DNA from: Chitinophagaceae bacterium
GTDB lineage: Bacteria; Bacteroidota; Bacteroidia; Chitinophagales; Chitinophagaceae
DNA: 35,358 nucleotides
Assembly (NCBI GenBank): GCA_014380425.1
Contig: JACMJX010000347.1
Coordinates: forward strand, 1 to 35,358
Reading direction: 5' to 3'
Shown in pieces: positions 25,187-33,139 of the stretch. A program made the position numbers and the translations under genes. The notes beneath the pieces were generated by a model. That model did not search any database. It had not been told where the DNA came from and worked only from the letters and a program-made list of their open reading frames with translations. Position 1 is the stretch's first letter, and each line of letters begins with the position of its first letter.

Positions 25187-27166
25187 ATGCGCAGCAGTAC
25201 ATACTTTTTACCCGTCTCACTTATCTTTCTGTGCACCCTCGGTGCGAAAGCTCAGAAAACTCCAACTCCCAACCTGATACTGGAAGAATGGAGCAGCAAA
25301 CCAGCGGTGCATTCGCTAACGGAATCGCAGAAGAACGAGTCGGCTGTAATCTTGCTTGATAAGAGAAGAATTGAATACATAGATGTAAAGGAAGTGGTAG
25401 AAGCTTACCGCACCCTCCATAAGATCATTCATGTGAATGACGACAGGGGCATCGAATCTTTCAACAGGATCTACCTGCCAGCCACAGACGATGGAAACAT
25501 TGTAGACATTAAGGCAAGAACGATCTTTCCCGACGGTAAAACAATCGAACTGGATAAGAAACATATTAAGGAGCTGAAAGAAGACAATCAAATATACAAG
25601 ATCTTTGCCATGGAAGGACTGGTAAAAGGCTGCGAGATCGAGTTCTATTACACATATAAAACAACATCTAATTTTTTTGGCAAGGAAGTGTTGCAAAGCA
25701 GAGCACCCGAGCTAGATGTACAGGTTGAGCTGGTAGCACCGGAGCGCCTGATCTTTGAGACACGCAGTTATAATGGCCTCAACACATCTACAGATACAGT
25801 ATTAAACAATAAGAGGATCGTTTATTTGCAGCATAAGGATATACCAGGCGTGGATGAAGAAAAGTATTCACAGTACACATCGAACCTCAAGAGACTGGAT
25901 TACAAGCTTTCCTATAATAAAAGCCGCAGTACAGAAGAACGTTTGTTTACCTGGAACGAACTGGCCAGGCGAGCCCATACACTTAATGCCGTTTTTACGG
26001 ACAAGGAGTTGAAAAGAGCAGCGGGCGTAGTGAACGATAGAGACTGGAAGAAACTAGGCAGCGAACGAGAAAAAGTGATTGCTGTAGAACATTATATTAA
26101 AAAGAACTTCGCCTCGCGAGATGATATCAGCAGCGACCAGGCTGATAATGTAGAATGGATCATTAAAAACAAAATATGCAGCAAGAGGGGAATGGCCCGG
26201 CTCTTCGGAGCTATCTTTCGTCAGCTCGACATCAATTACGAATTGGTACTATGTGGCGCCCGCGATGAATACACGATCGATAAAGACTTCGAGAACTGGG
26301 GTAATTGGGATAATACCCTTCTGTATTTTCCTGGCCTGAAGAAATTTATTGCTCCGGTGCTGCCTGAGACACGCTTTCCATGGATAGATCCCCAATGGGC
26401 AGGAACAGACGGGATCTATTGCAAAACCACTACCATCGGCAACTTCACTACAGCGATAGCAAGCATTAAACCAGTGCCCTTGGAAGATTACAAACAATCG
26501 CAGAGTAATATTGAAGTTGTTGCTCAACTTAATGAGGCACTCGATAGCCTGGTAATAGATGCCAAAGAGCTTTGCACTGGTTATTCAGCCCGCTATTATC
26601 GTGCGGCATTCAATTTCAACTCAGAGGAAGAACAAAAGCAGCTGATTAAAGAGATCATCAAGAACGGAACCAAGACGGATCATATCATCTCATCGAAACT
26701 GGAAAACAAAGACTTTGAAAGCTACGCGGATAACAAACCGGTCATTCTGAATGCAGTTGTGAAATCAGGCGATCTCGTTGAAAGAGCTGGTAGTAAATTA
26801 CTGATAAAAGTAGGTGAGCTGATAGGCCCGCAGGCAGAGATGTACCAGGAGAAACCCCGCCAGTTGCCCCTGGAAATCGGGTACCCGCACGTGCTAAATC
26901 GTTCTATCCGGTTAAAGATTCCCCAAGGCTATACCGTGAAGAATCTTAAAGACCTGGTTATGGACCGCGTTCATAAGGAGGACGGAGTGGCCACTGTCGG
27001 TTTTACCTCAACTTATACCATGAATGGAGATACGATCGTGATCGACGTGCATGAAGAATATGCACGAACCTATTATCCCATCTCCATGTACGAAGACTTC
27101 AAGGCCATTATAAATACTGCAGCCGACTTCAATAAGGTAGTTCTCGTGCTGGAGAAAACCCGTTAA
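25187..27166 (+). CDS. DUF3857/transglutaminase-like secreted protein, catalytic His apparently lost
   Basis: A 659-residue paralogue of the preceding gene product, with a signal peptide (MRSSTYFLPVSLIFLCTLG, then AKAQ). It has the DUF3857-like N-terminus (IEYIDVKEVVEAYRTLHKII, SFNRIYLPATDDGNIVDIKA) and a transglutaminase-like region with a Cys in IIKNKICSKRGMARLFGAIF. The usual GDCKD is not kept, and where the family has an NHM-type His this protein reads ENWGNWDNTLLYF, with Asn. An Asp remains in FPWIDPQWAG. It may be an inactive partner of its neighbour. ATG 25187 is chosen because it gives a proper signal peptide; a longer frame from 25109 overlaps the upstream gene. Confidence 0.85.
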   Translation: MRSSTYFLPVSLIFLCTLGAKAQKTPTPNLILEEWSSKPAVHSLTESQKNESAVILLDKRRIEYIDVKEVVEAYRTLHKIIHVNDDRGIESFNRIYLPATDDGNIVDIKARTIFPDGKTIELDKKHIKELKEDNQIYKIFAMEGLVKGCEIEFYYTYKTTSNFFGKEVLQSRAPELDVQVELVAPERLIFETRSYNGLNTSTDTVLNNKRIVYLQHKDIPGVDEEKYSQYTSNLKRLDYKLSYNKSRSTEERLFTWNELARRAHTLNAVFTDKELKRAAGVVNDRDWKKLGSEREKVIAVEHYIKKNFASRDDISSDQADNVEWIIKNKICSKRGMARLFGAIFRQLDINYELVLCGARDEYTIDKDFENWGNWDNTLLYFPGLKKFIAPVLPETRFPWIDPQWAGTDGIYCKTTTIGNFTTAIASIKPVPLEDYKQSQSNIEVVAQLNEALDSLVIDAKELCTGYSARYYRAAFNFNSEEEQKQLIKEIIKNGTKTDHIISSKLENKDFESYADNKPVILNAVVKSGDLVERAGSKLLIKVGELIGPQAEMYQEKPRQLPLEIGYPHVLNRSIRLKIPQGYTVKNLKDLVMDRVHKEDGVATVGFTSTYTMNGDTIVIDVHEEYARTYYPISMYEDFKAIINTAADFNKVVLVLEKTR

Positions 27167-27184
27167 TGGCTGCTACGCGTCTGC

Positions 27185-27219
27185 TTTGAACTTAGATACA
27201 CACTATTTCAATACCTTTA
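27185..27219 (+). promoter_or_regulatory. Possible promoter of the cystathionine beta-synthase-like gene
   Basis: TTTG (27185-27188), 23 bases, then TACCTTTA (27212-27219), which matches the Bacteroidota -7 element TAnnTTTG at all but the last base. The spacing is at the long end. A purine-rich AAGAAGG precedes the ATG at 27239. Moderate match only. Confidence 0.35.
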
Positions 27220-27238
27220 TGCTTTAAAAGAAGGTACG

Positions 27239-28600
27239 ATGGACATTAAGCAGAATATTCTTGAAACGATAGGCAACACACCGCTGATCCGGCTCAACAA
27301 GATCACGAAGGACTTTCCCTGCACAGTGCTTGCAAAAGTAGACTACTTTAATCCCGGCAATTCCATCAAGGACAGAATGGCACTGAAAATGGTGGAGGTT
27401 GCTGAAAAGGAAGGAAAGCTGAAGCCAGGCGGCACTATCATAGAAGGCACTTCAGGTAATACAGGGATGGGGCTGGCTCTTGCGGCGGTTGTTAAAGGAT
27501 ATAAGTGCATCTTTGTTACTACCGAAAAGCAGTCGAAGGAAAAGGCGGATATACTGAAGGCCGTAGGTGCGGAAGTAATTGTATGCCCTACTAACGTGCT
27601 GCCAGAAGATCCGATGAGCTATTACAGCGTTGCCAAGCGACTGTCAAAGGAGGTTCCCAACTCCTATCACATGAACCAGTACGATAATCTTGCAAACCGG
27701 CTGGCGCATTATGAAAGCACCGGTCCGGAAATATGGAACCAGACAGATGGAACAATCACCCATCTTGTATGTACCGCCGGAACAGGCGGCACTGTTACGG
27801 GTACGGCAATGTTTCTGAAAGAAAAGAACCCTGCCATTCAGATTTGGGCCATAGATGTTTACGGCTCCTTACTTACAAAATATTTCCGCACGGGTGAAAT
27901 AGATATGAATGAGGTACACCCCTATATATCAGAAGGGTTTGGAGAAGACTTCGTGCCGCAGAATTATGACATGAGTGTTATCGATCACTTTGAACAGGTG
28001 ACTGATAAAGACGGAGCTGTAATGGCAAGACGCATTGCAAAGGAAGAAGGACTCTTCTGCGGCTACAGTGCCGGCAGTTGCCTGCAAGGCCTGCTGCAGC
28101 TAAAAAGCAGACTTAAAAAAGAGGATGTAGTGGTTTGTATTTTTCACGACCACGGCAGCCGCTACGTTGGGAAAATTTATAATGACCAGTGGATGATGGA
28201 ACGCGGCTTTTTGGATGTAAAAACGTTTAAGGATATAGTCATTGGAAGAGTAAACCGCCAGAAACTGGTTACCATTAGCCCGGAGCATACGGTTTCGGAA
28301 GCGGTAGAACTCATGACAAAGTTCGATATAGAACATATACCTGTATGGAAAAACAGCGCCATTGTAGGAGCTATCAGCGAAGGAGGTCTTTTCCAGAAAG
28401 TATTTTCCGATCCTGATATAAAGAGTGCATCTGTAGAAAGCGTTATGGAAGCTCCTTTCCCCATCGTTGACTTTAATACGCCTGTAGAAAAATTAAGCAC
28501 GCTGATCAATAAGGAGAATGGGGCTGTGCTTAGCAGAGATGAAGCCGGAAGTTACCATATCGTTACGAAATACGACGTGATTCAATCTCTTGCTGGGTAA
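27239..28600 (+). CDS. Cystathionine beta-synthase-like PLP enzyme with CBS domain pair
   Basis: A fold-type II PLP enzyme of 453 residues that should join serine (or O-acetylserine) with homocysteine or sulfide. It shows IGNTPLIRLNKITKDFPC, the Schiff-base Lys in NPGNSIKDRMALKMVE (about 43), the phosphate/substrate loop EGTSGNTGMGLALAA, the glycine-rich CTAGTGGTVTGTAMFL, and EEGLFCGYSAGSCLQGL. Residues about 330-450 are two CBS modules (VTISPEHTVSEAVELMTKFD, DIEHIPVWKNSAIVGAISEG) of the adenosyl-ligand-sensing type seen in eukaryotic cystathionine beta-synthase. There is no N-terminal heme domain. It stands alone, with its own possible promoter, before the broken ornithine aminotransferase gene. 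Confidence 0.88.
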   Translation: MDIKQNILETIGNTPLIRLNKITKDFPCTVLAKVDYFNPGNSIKDRMALKMVEVAEKEGKLKPGGTIIEGTSGNTGMGLALAAVVKGYKCIFVTTEKQSKEKADILKAVGAEVIVCPTNVLPEDPMSYYSVAKRLSKEVPNSYHMNQYDNLANRLAHYESTGPEIWNQTDGTITHLVCTAGTGGTVTGTAMFLKEKNPAIQIWAIDVYGSLLTKYFRTGEIDMNEVHPYISEGFGEDFVPQNYDMSVIDHFEQVTDKDGAVMARRIAKEEGLFCGYSAGSCLQGLLQLKSRLKKEDVVVCIFHDHGSRYVGKIYNDQWMMERGFLDVKTFKDIVIGRVNRQKLVTISPEHTVSEAVELMTKFDIEHIPVWKNSAIVGAISEGGLFQKVFSDPDIKSASVESVMEAPFPIVDFNTPVEKLSTLINKENGAVLSRDEAGSYHIVTKYDVIQSLAG

Positions 28601-28787
28601 CTTCGGCCAAATGCAGTTTTTTTAGTATCTTGTCAACTAATAAGCACGGCTATAAAAACTTTTTCTTCATACGATTTCTTGGGTCAGAACCTCGATTTTC
28701 TCGATCATCCCCTGGGGTAAATCGCCCTTTTTCCGTGTTCCAAATCTGTCCCGAAGTGGATATATTTTTTACTCTACAACTTATTAT

Positions 28788-30032
28788 ATGCAAACATCAG
28801 GAGCAGTATCTGCTAATTCCAGCTATTTTCTTGACCTTGAACATAAATATGGAGCTCATAACTATCATCCCCTGCCGGTGGTATTAAAACGTGGTGAAGG
28901 CGTGTTTCTTTGGGACGTAGACGGGAAGCGATACTACGATTTTCTAAGTGGTTATTCCGCAGTAAACCAGGGCCACTGCCACCCTCGGATCATTGCGGCA
29001 TTAACAGACCAAGCCTCCTTACTTACACTTACTTCCCGGGCCTTTTACAATAATGTATTAGGTGAATATTAGCAGTATATTACCAGCTATTTTGGTTACG
29101 ATAAAGTGCTTCCAATGAATACGGGCGTTGAAGCGGGGGAAACAGCCATTAAGCTGGCAAGGCGCTGGGCCTACACTGTTAAAGGTGTTGAAGAAAATAA
29201 AGCACGCGTGGTGTTTGCCAGAAATAATTTCTGGGGAAGAACACTGGCTGCTATTTCCTCCTCTACGGACCCTTCGAGCTATACTGGATTTGGTCCCTTT
29301 ATGGACGGCTTCGACCTCGTACCTTATAACGATCTTGTGGCCCTGGAAAAAGCGTTTCAGAATAAGAACGTAGCGGCTTTTATGGTAGAACCTATCCAGG
29401 GAGAAGCGGGAGTAGTAGTGCCGGACGATGGCTACCTTAACGGAGTAAGACAGCTATGCACTGAATACAATGTGCTATTTATTGCAGATGAAATACAGAC
29501 AGGTCTTGCAAGAACCGGTAGAATGCTGGCCTGCGACCATGAAAACGTTCGACCTGATATCCTCGTACTTGGTAAAGCTTTAAGTGGTGGTACTTTGCCC
29601 GTAAGCGCCGTTTTATGTGACGATGAAATTATGCTCGCCATTAAGCCGGGGGAGCATGGATCTACCTACGGAGGCAACCCCCTGGCGTGCAAGGTTGCCA
29701 TTACAGCGCTGCACGTACTTAAAGATGAAAAGATGGCCGAGAATGCCGAAGCTATGGGCCAGCTGCTGAGAAAGGAACTGACAGCTATCAACTCCAGCTA
29801 TATAAAGCTGGTAAGAGGAAAAGGCCTATTGAATGCCATAGAAATTGAACATGAAAATCCTCATGCCGCCTGGGAACTCTGCCTGCTGCTAAAAGATAAC
29901 GGCCTTCTGGCAAAGCCCACTCACGGCGATAAAATAAGATTTGCGCCACCCCTTATTATAACAGAAGAACAAATTGCAGAATGCGTAGATATCATACGGA
30001 AAAGTCTCGATATGCTATCTTTGAATCCTTAA
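28788..30032 (+). pseudogene. rocD: Ornithine aminotransferase gene interrupted by an in-frame TAG
   Basis: Ornithine--oxo-acid transaminase makes glutamate semialdehyde from ornithine. One continuous frame from ATG 28788 to TAA 30030-30032 gives the full family length (414 codons), except for a TAG at 29070-29072. It falls in FYNNVLGEY[22 protein letters not shown], where relatives have Glu (GEYEQY), so GAG to TAG explains it. Both halves are otherwise intact: [19 protein letters not shown] before, and [20 protein letters not shown] plus the Schiff-base Lys in [16 protein letters not shown] after. A second change is Gly for the usual Val in [13 protein letters not shown] downstream ATG at 29115 could at most give a product lacking the N-terminal domain. 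It may be a recent nonsense mutation, a sequencing error or a suppressed codon. Confidence 0.88.
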
Positions 30033-30081
30033 AATCATTCCACTGCAAACACACCACCAAAGGGAACGCAAAAAGGATTTC

Positions 30082-30723
30082 ATGAACGAATTGATCATGA
30101 CCTTGCCAGATGGCATTACGGTGCCGTTCGTTCTTGTTGCAGGTTTAAGTGCAGCGCTGCCAAATACATTCGTCATCTTTATCACAGGAACAGTCTGCAT
30201 TGCAGTTGTAGCCATTACAATGGGGATTGGTGCTTATTTTACGACTAAAACGGAGCGTCATCATTTCAACGCGGATATTGCGAGCAAGGGCTCGAAAGAA
30301 CGGAAATTTCTGTCAAAGTTGGATATAGGCAAGCAGGTTCAGGATCTTGCCACAGAGCAAATAGTAAGGGAAAAGGAACAGTGGAGTGATCTGATGAATC
30401 AAAAGCAAGGGTCACAGAATGCTGGTAGCAGGGGCCTGTCGATTGCTCTTGCATGTATTGCGGGAGGGCTGCTTCCCATACTACCATTTTACTTTAGCAA
30501 TAACGTTGATAGTTCATTAAAAACTGCTGCTCTTATAAGTTTTGCCGGGCTGTTCCTCTTTGGGGTGGCTAAAGGACGAATAACTGGCTACAATCCATGG
30601 AAATGCAGTTTCCGCATCCTCCTGTTTGCTACAATGGCAGCCGCTTGCGCTTATGGTGTGGTTTATATCGTGAAGGCTAATCCTCTTTCTTCAACTCCAG
30701 ATCGGGAAATACAGCGGAGGTAA
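30082..30723 (+). CDS. VIT/CCC1-family membrane protein
   Basis: A 213-residue membrane protein of the vacuolar iron transporter (VIT1/CCC1) family, which moves Fe2+ or Mn2+. The opening TLPDGITVPFVLVAGLSAAL and VVAITMGIGAYFTTKTERHH are diagnostic, followed by a charged cytoplasmic stretch (about 60-110) with the Glu-rich metal-binding helix region of the family, and three C-terminal spans. The ATG at 30082 has AAAAAGGA just before it. However, the in-frame residues ahead of it, QTHHQRERKKDF, look like a continuation of the cytosolic N-terminus and have no ATG, so the start may be a rarer codon near 30037-30043. The 3' end overlaps the convergent next gene by 47 bases. Confidence 0.8.
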   Translation: MNELIMTLPDGITVPFVLVAGLSAALPNTFVIFITGTVCIAVVAITMGIGAYFTTKTERHHFNADIASKGSKERKFLSKLDIGKQVQDLATEQIVREKEQWSDLMNQKQGSQNAGSRGLSIALACIAGGLLPILPFYFSNNVDSSLKTAALISFAGLFLFGVAKGRITGYNPWKCSFRILLFATMAAACAYGVVYIVKANPLSSTPDREIQRR

Positions 30724-31069
30724 CCATAATTACGGCGGACAGTATCAACAGGTAAAGCCCGGTTTCCTTATCTGGGCACTCCCCGGCAAAGCAGCCTGAA
30801 ACAATAATGTAATTTCTAACGGCCCATGCAAGGTTGAAACCACATACAAACAGATTGGTTCGTTTAGCCCATATTTTAGGCAGCAGGAAGAACAATGTCG
30901 CGAAAATGGCGAGAATTAGATTCATCAACCCCGGCTTACCAAAACTGGTTCCATCCGTCCGGAGACCCGTGGCTACAATGTTTCGCGATTCGATAGTAAC
31001 CCATGGCAGCATACAAGCTATTATCAAAAGTACTGAGCCTGCGATCCCTATCCATTTGCTGTATTTCAT
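30677..31069 (-). CDS. Small polytopic membrane protein of unknown function
   Basis: A 130-residue protein with about four membrane spans (KWIGIAGSVLLIIACMLPWV, MNLILAIFATLFFLLPKIWA, a CGFNLAWAVRNYIIV span and LYLLILSAVIMVTSAVFPDL) and a loop with two Cys (SGCFAGECPDKETG). I do not recognise the family. I chose ATG 31069 over an in-frame TTG at 31159, as it begins directly before the first span with a Lys. Its 3' end lies antisense inside the VIT-family gene for 47 bases. Confidence 0.65.
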   Translation of the reverse strand: MKYSKWIGIAGSVLLIIACMLPWVTIESRNIVATGLRTDGTSFGKPGLMNLILAIFATLFFLLPKIWAKRTNLFVCGFNLAWAVRNYIIVSGCFAGECPDKETGLYLLILSAVIMVTSAVFPDLELKKED

Positions 31070-31160
31070 AAGGCAAATGTAAAGAAATAGTGCAAGAGGA
31101 ACGATTTGAGCTGCGAAAGTATATGATGCAGCCCATGCATGCAGCACCCGGTAACGCAAC

Positions 31161-32036
31161 TTATTTTCTTATCTTGAAGATCCTCGATAGATTGAATCCA
31201 AATCTGATATCACCGTTGAAGAACTTTTCGTTTGTCTGAGTGATGTACGCCCTTTCATTCATTCCCGATGTATTTGAAAAATGCAGCTGGAATACATGCC
31301 CACCTGTTTCAATATCTACTCCAATAGACAGCGGATCCGTATTGTCATCTGGTACTCCATCCAATGCATGATGGTAGTCGGCCGTGATGGCAATTCTCTT
31401 ACTCACTTTATAACGCGCACCGCCGCCGAGCACAAATATACTTTTCTCTTCTTCCGGTGTTTCCACCATATTCCTATGTAAGAAAAGCGGACTTAGTTGA
31501 AAAGATAATCTTTGAGAAAACTTCCTCCCAGCAATCAGCTGCACATAATAAGCGGAGCGGTCATTGAAATCTGGCTTAACCGGCTCAAACGATTCTTCGG
31601 TCCACACTGTGCTACCTGCTGCAATGAGAAGTGAAAGTGGAACACTTTTACTGCCTTTCGACTGCTGCAATATCCTCGCTTTTATAAAAGCATCATATTC
31701 CTTGCGTAAAGTGCTGCGACCGATACCCACCATCACATTATCCGTAATACCATAATCAAAACTCATTCGCATGGTAGCGGCATCCAGCCCGAAGAATTGC
31801 TTGATACCCTGGTTCACCCTTCCGAAACGGTGAAGGATTCTGAAATCAAGATGGCCTTTTCCAAGCATCTCCAGTGAATGCGCGTTGATGACCCGTGTTG
31901 ATTTGAAAGCACCTGTTACTTTTTCATTCGGTGGTATCGAATCTTCGATTCCTTTTAGCAAGCTTTCTGTTTCCTGAGCATTTACAAGCTGGCAGCATGC
32001 CAGGCTCAAGAAGATGGAGGGTATTAATTTCTTCAT
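31161..32036 (-). CDS. DUF5777-type outer-membrane beta-barrel protein
   Basis: A 291-residue exported protein (signal peptide MKKLIPSIFLSLACCQLVNA). The mature part is made of alternating strands ending in aromatic residues, with the features I associate with the DUF5777 beta-barrel family: KVTGAFKSTRVINAHSLEML, GHLDFRILHRFGRVNQGIKQ, FFGLDAATMRMSFDYGITDN and the C-terminal GDIRFGFNLSRIF. This family is often encoded beside YceI and cytochrome c-like proteins in Bacteroidota, as here, and starts 2 bases after the YceI stop. The role is unknown; perhaps an outer-membrane partner in a redox or lipid-related process. Confidence 0.75.
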   Translation of the reverse strand: MKKLIPSIFLSLACCQLVNAQETESLLKGIEDSIPPNEKVTGAFKSTRVINAHSLEMLGKGHLDFRILHRFGRVNQGIKQFFGLDAATMRMSFDYGITDNVMVGIGRSTLRKEYDAFIKARILQQSKGSKSVPLSLLIAAGSTVWTEESFEPVKPDFNDRSAYYVQLIAGRKFSQRLSFQLSPLFLHRNMVETPEEEKSIFVLGGGARYKVSKRIAITADYHHALDGVPDDNTDPLSIGVDIETGGHVFQLHFSNTSGMNERAYITQTNEKFFNGDIRFGFNLSRIFKIRK

Positions 32037-32038
32037 TT

Positions 32039-32590
32039 TTATATTTTCTTTAGCAAAGGTATTTCTACTACTACTCTTACGGATTTGGCAACTTTATCGC
32101 GTACTAAAGCTGGTATTTTAATATTATAATCTTCTGGTTTAATAATAAATTCAGCACTCGCTGACGCCACTCCTTCTTTCACCGTAAATACCGCCTCTGT
32201 GGTCACCGGGTTCGAAACTCCATGCATGATAAGCGTTCCGCTCATCGGCACCTTATAAACACCGTCCTTGGAAAGATTGACATTACCGACAGAAGGGATA
32301 GTGCCTTTAAAGGCGGCTTTGGGATACTTATCACTTTCCAGATAGTTCTCGTTGAAATGCTCCTGCATTAAAGAATTTTCAAACTGAAATCCTTTAATGG
32401 GTACAGAAAACTCAATCTTGCCTCCAGTCATGTCAACGACACAGATAGCCGTTTTATTATGAGCTTCGATATTCTCAAATAAAGCTTTTGAGTAAAATGA
32501 CACGGCTGCATCCTTTGAGAAGTAGCGTGCCTGGGCAAAACAATGATTAGCGGCAAGAATAACTGCCACAGAGAAAAAGATCCTCTTCAT
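32039..32590 (-). CDS. YceI family periplasmic lipocalin-like protein
   Basis: A 183-residue exported protein (signal peptide MKRIFFSVAVILAANHCFA). The YceI hallmarks are present: FSKDAAVSFYSKALFENIEA at the mature start, then GKIEFSVPIKGFQFENSLMQ, EHFNENYLESDKYPKAAFKG (the very typical ENYLESDKYP segment), GTLIMHGVSNPVTTEAVFTV and FIIKPEDYNIKIPALVRDKV. YceI proteins are beta-barrels that bind isoprenoids or other lipids in the periplasm. It lies between the cytochrome c-like gene (31 bases upstream) and the DUF5777 gene. Confidence 0.93.
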   Translation of the reverse strand: MKRIFFSVAVILAANHCFAQARYFSKDAAVSFYSKALFENIEAHNKTAICVVDMTGGKIEFSVPIKGFQFENSLMQEHFNENYLESDKYPKAAFKGTIPSVGNVNLSKDGVYKVPMSGTLIMHGVSNPVTTEAVFTVKEGVASASAEFIIKPEDYNIKIPALVRDKVAKSVRVVVEIPLLKKI

Positions 32591-32621
32591 AATATACGAT
32601 TGATATTACTTCGCTATGTAC

Positions 32622-33014
32622 TTAGTTTGTTTTAAGGCCACCTGCATTGATCCAGTCTGTTATCTTGTTCTGGTCAGCCTGAGAAAGCGCTCCCGACTGC
32701 GGCATTGTTTTTTCATCTACCGCTCTCACTTTTATCCTTGTTTTAAGCGTTATGATATTGCAGGTATCTGAAAAATTCGCACCTCCGCTTCTTTGAGAAT
32801 TATTATGACAGCTTGCGCACCTATTTTCTATCAGCGTTTTAACCGCCAGAAAAAGAGGACCCGGTGTGCCAGGGCAGGCAGATGCCGGAGGAGGAGGAGT
32901 AACAGGAGGAGGTGTAGGGGTTCCGTTATCATCGTCGCTTTTACTGCAACTTACCACGTTGATCATCAAGATAGCAGCTGCAAAAAGCATCGATACTGAT
33001 AATTTTCTGTACAT
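32622..33014 (-). CDS. Small c-type cytochrome lipoprotein
   Basis: A 130-residue protein starting with a lipoprotein signal peptide whose lipobox is VVSC (Cys at about residue 23), then a low-complexity Thr/Pro linker (PPPVTPPPPA). The C-terminal domain has one heme-binding CxxCH, RCASCHNN (about residue 70), and a likely axial Met in EKTMPQSGALS, followed by the family-typical QADQNKITDWINAGG. It is thus a membrane-tethered monoheme electron carrier of the kind often annotated as a cytochrome c or PSCyt1-like domain. It is first in the cytochrome-YceI-DUF5777 group. Confidence 0.9.
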   Translation of the reverse strand: MYRKLSVSMLFAAAILMINVVSCSKSDDDNGTPTPPPVTPPPPASACPGTPGPLFLAVKTLIENRCASCHNNSQRSGGANFSDTCNIITLKTRIKVRAVDEKTMPQSGALSQADQNKITDWINAGGLKTN

Positions 33015-33073
33015 ATAGGTTCTTATTTTGATAATAATAATCGTCGATATTCTCGAAGAGGTTGCTTGTTATT

Positions 33074-33081
33074 CAAAAATA
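33074..33081 (-). promoter_or_regulatory. Bacteroidota -7 element before the cytochrome c gene
   Basis: The minus strand reads TATTTTTG at 33081-33074, an exact fit to TAnnTTTG, about 60 bases before the cytochrome ATG. No TTTG is found at the usual -33 distance, where a palindrome lies instead, so the promoter may need an activator. Confidence 0.4.
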
Positions 33082-33088
33082 ATTACAG

Positions 33089-33104
33089 TTATACACCTGT
33101 ATAA
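33089..33104. promoter_or_regulatory. Palindromic operator-like site before the cytochrome c group
   Basis: TTATACA-CC-TGTATAA, a perfect 7-bp inverted repeat with a 2-base centre, lies between 7 and 23 bases upstream of the -7 element at 33074-33081. The size and placement suit a dimeric regulator. The regulator is not in the window and is unknown. Confidence 0.4.
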
Positions 33105-33139
33105 TAGATACGCGTGAAACGTGTAATTAGATCTTGTCG

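Noticed and set aside
28630-28887. 85-codon plus-strand frame before the ornithine aminotransferase
   Set aside because: It overlaps the conserved N-terminus of rocD in another frame, resembles nothing, and only the rocD frame continues as a family protein.
31074-31081. Exact TAnnTTTG element (minus strand) before the small membrane protein
   Set aside because: It ends only 4 bases before the chosen ATG, so transcription would begin at or inside the gene, and no -33 TTTG is at the proper distance.
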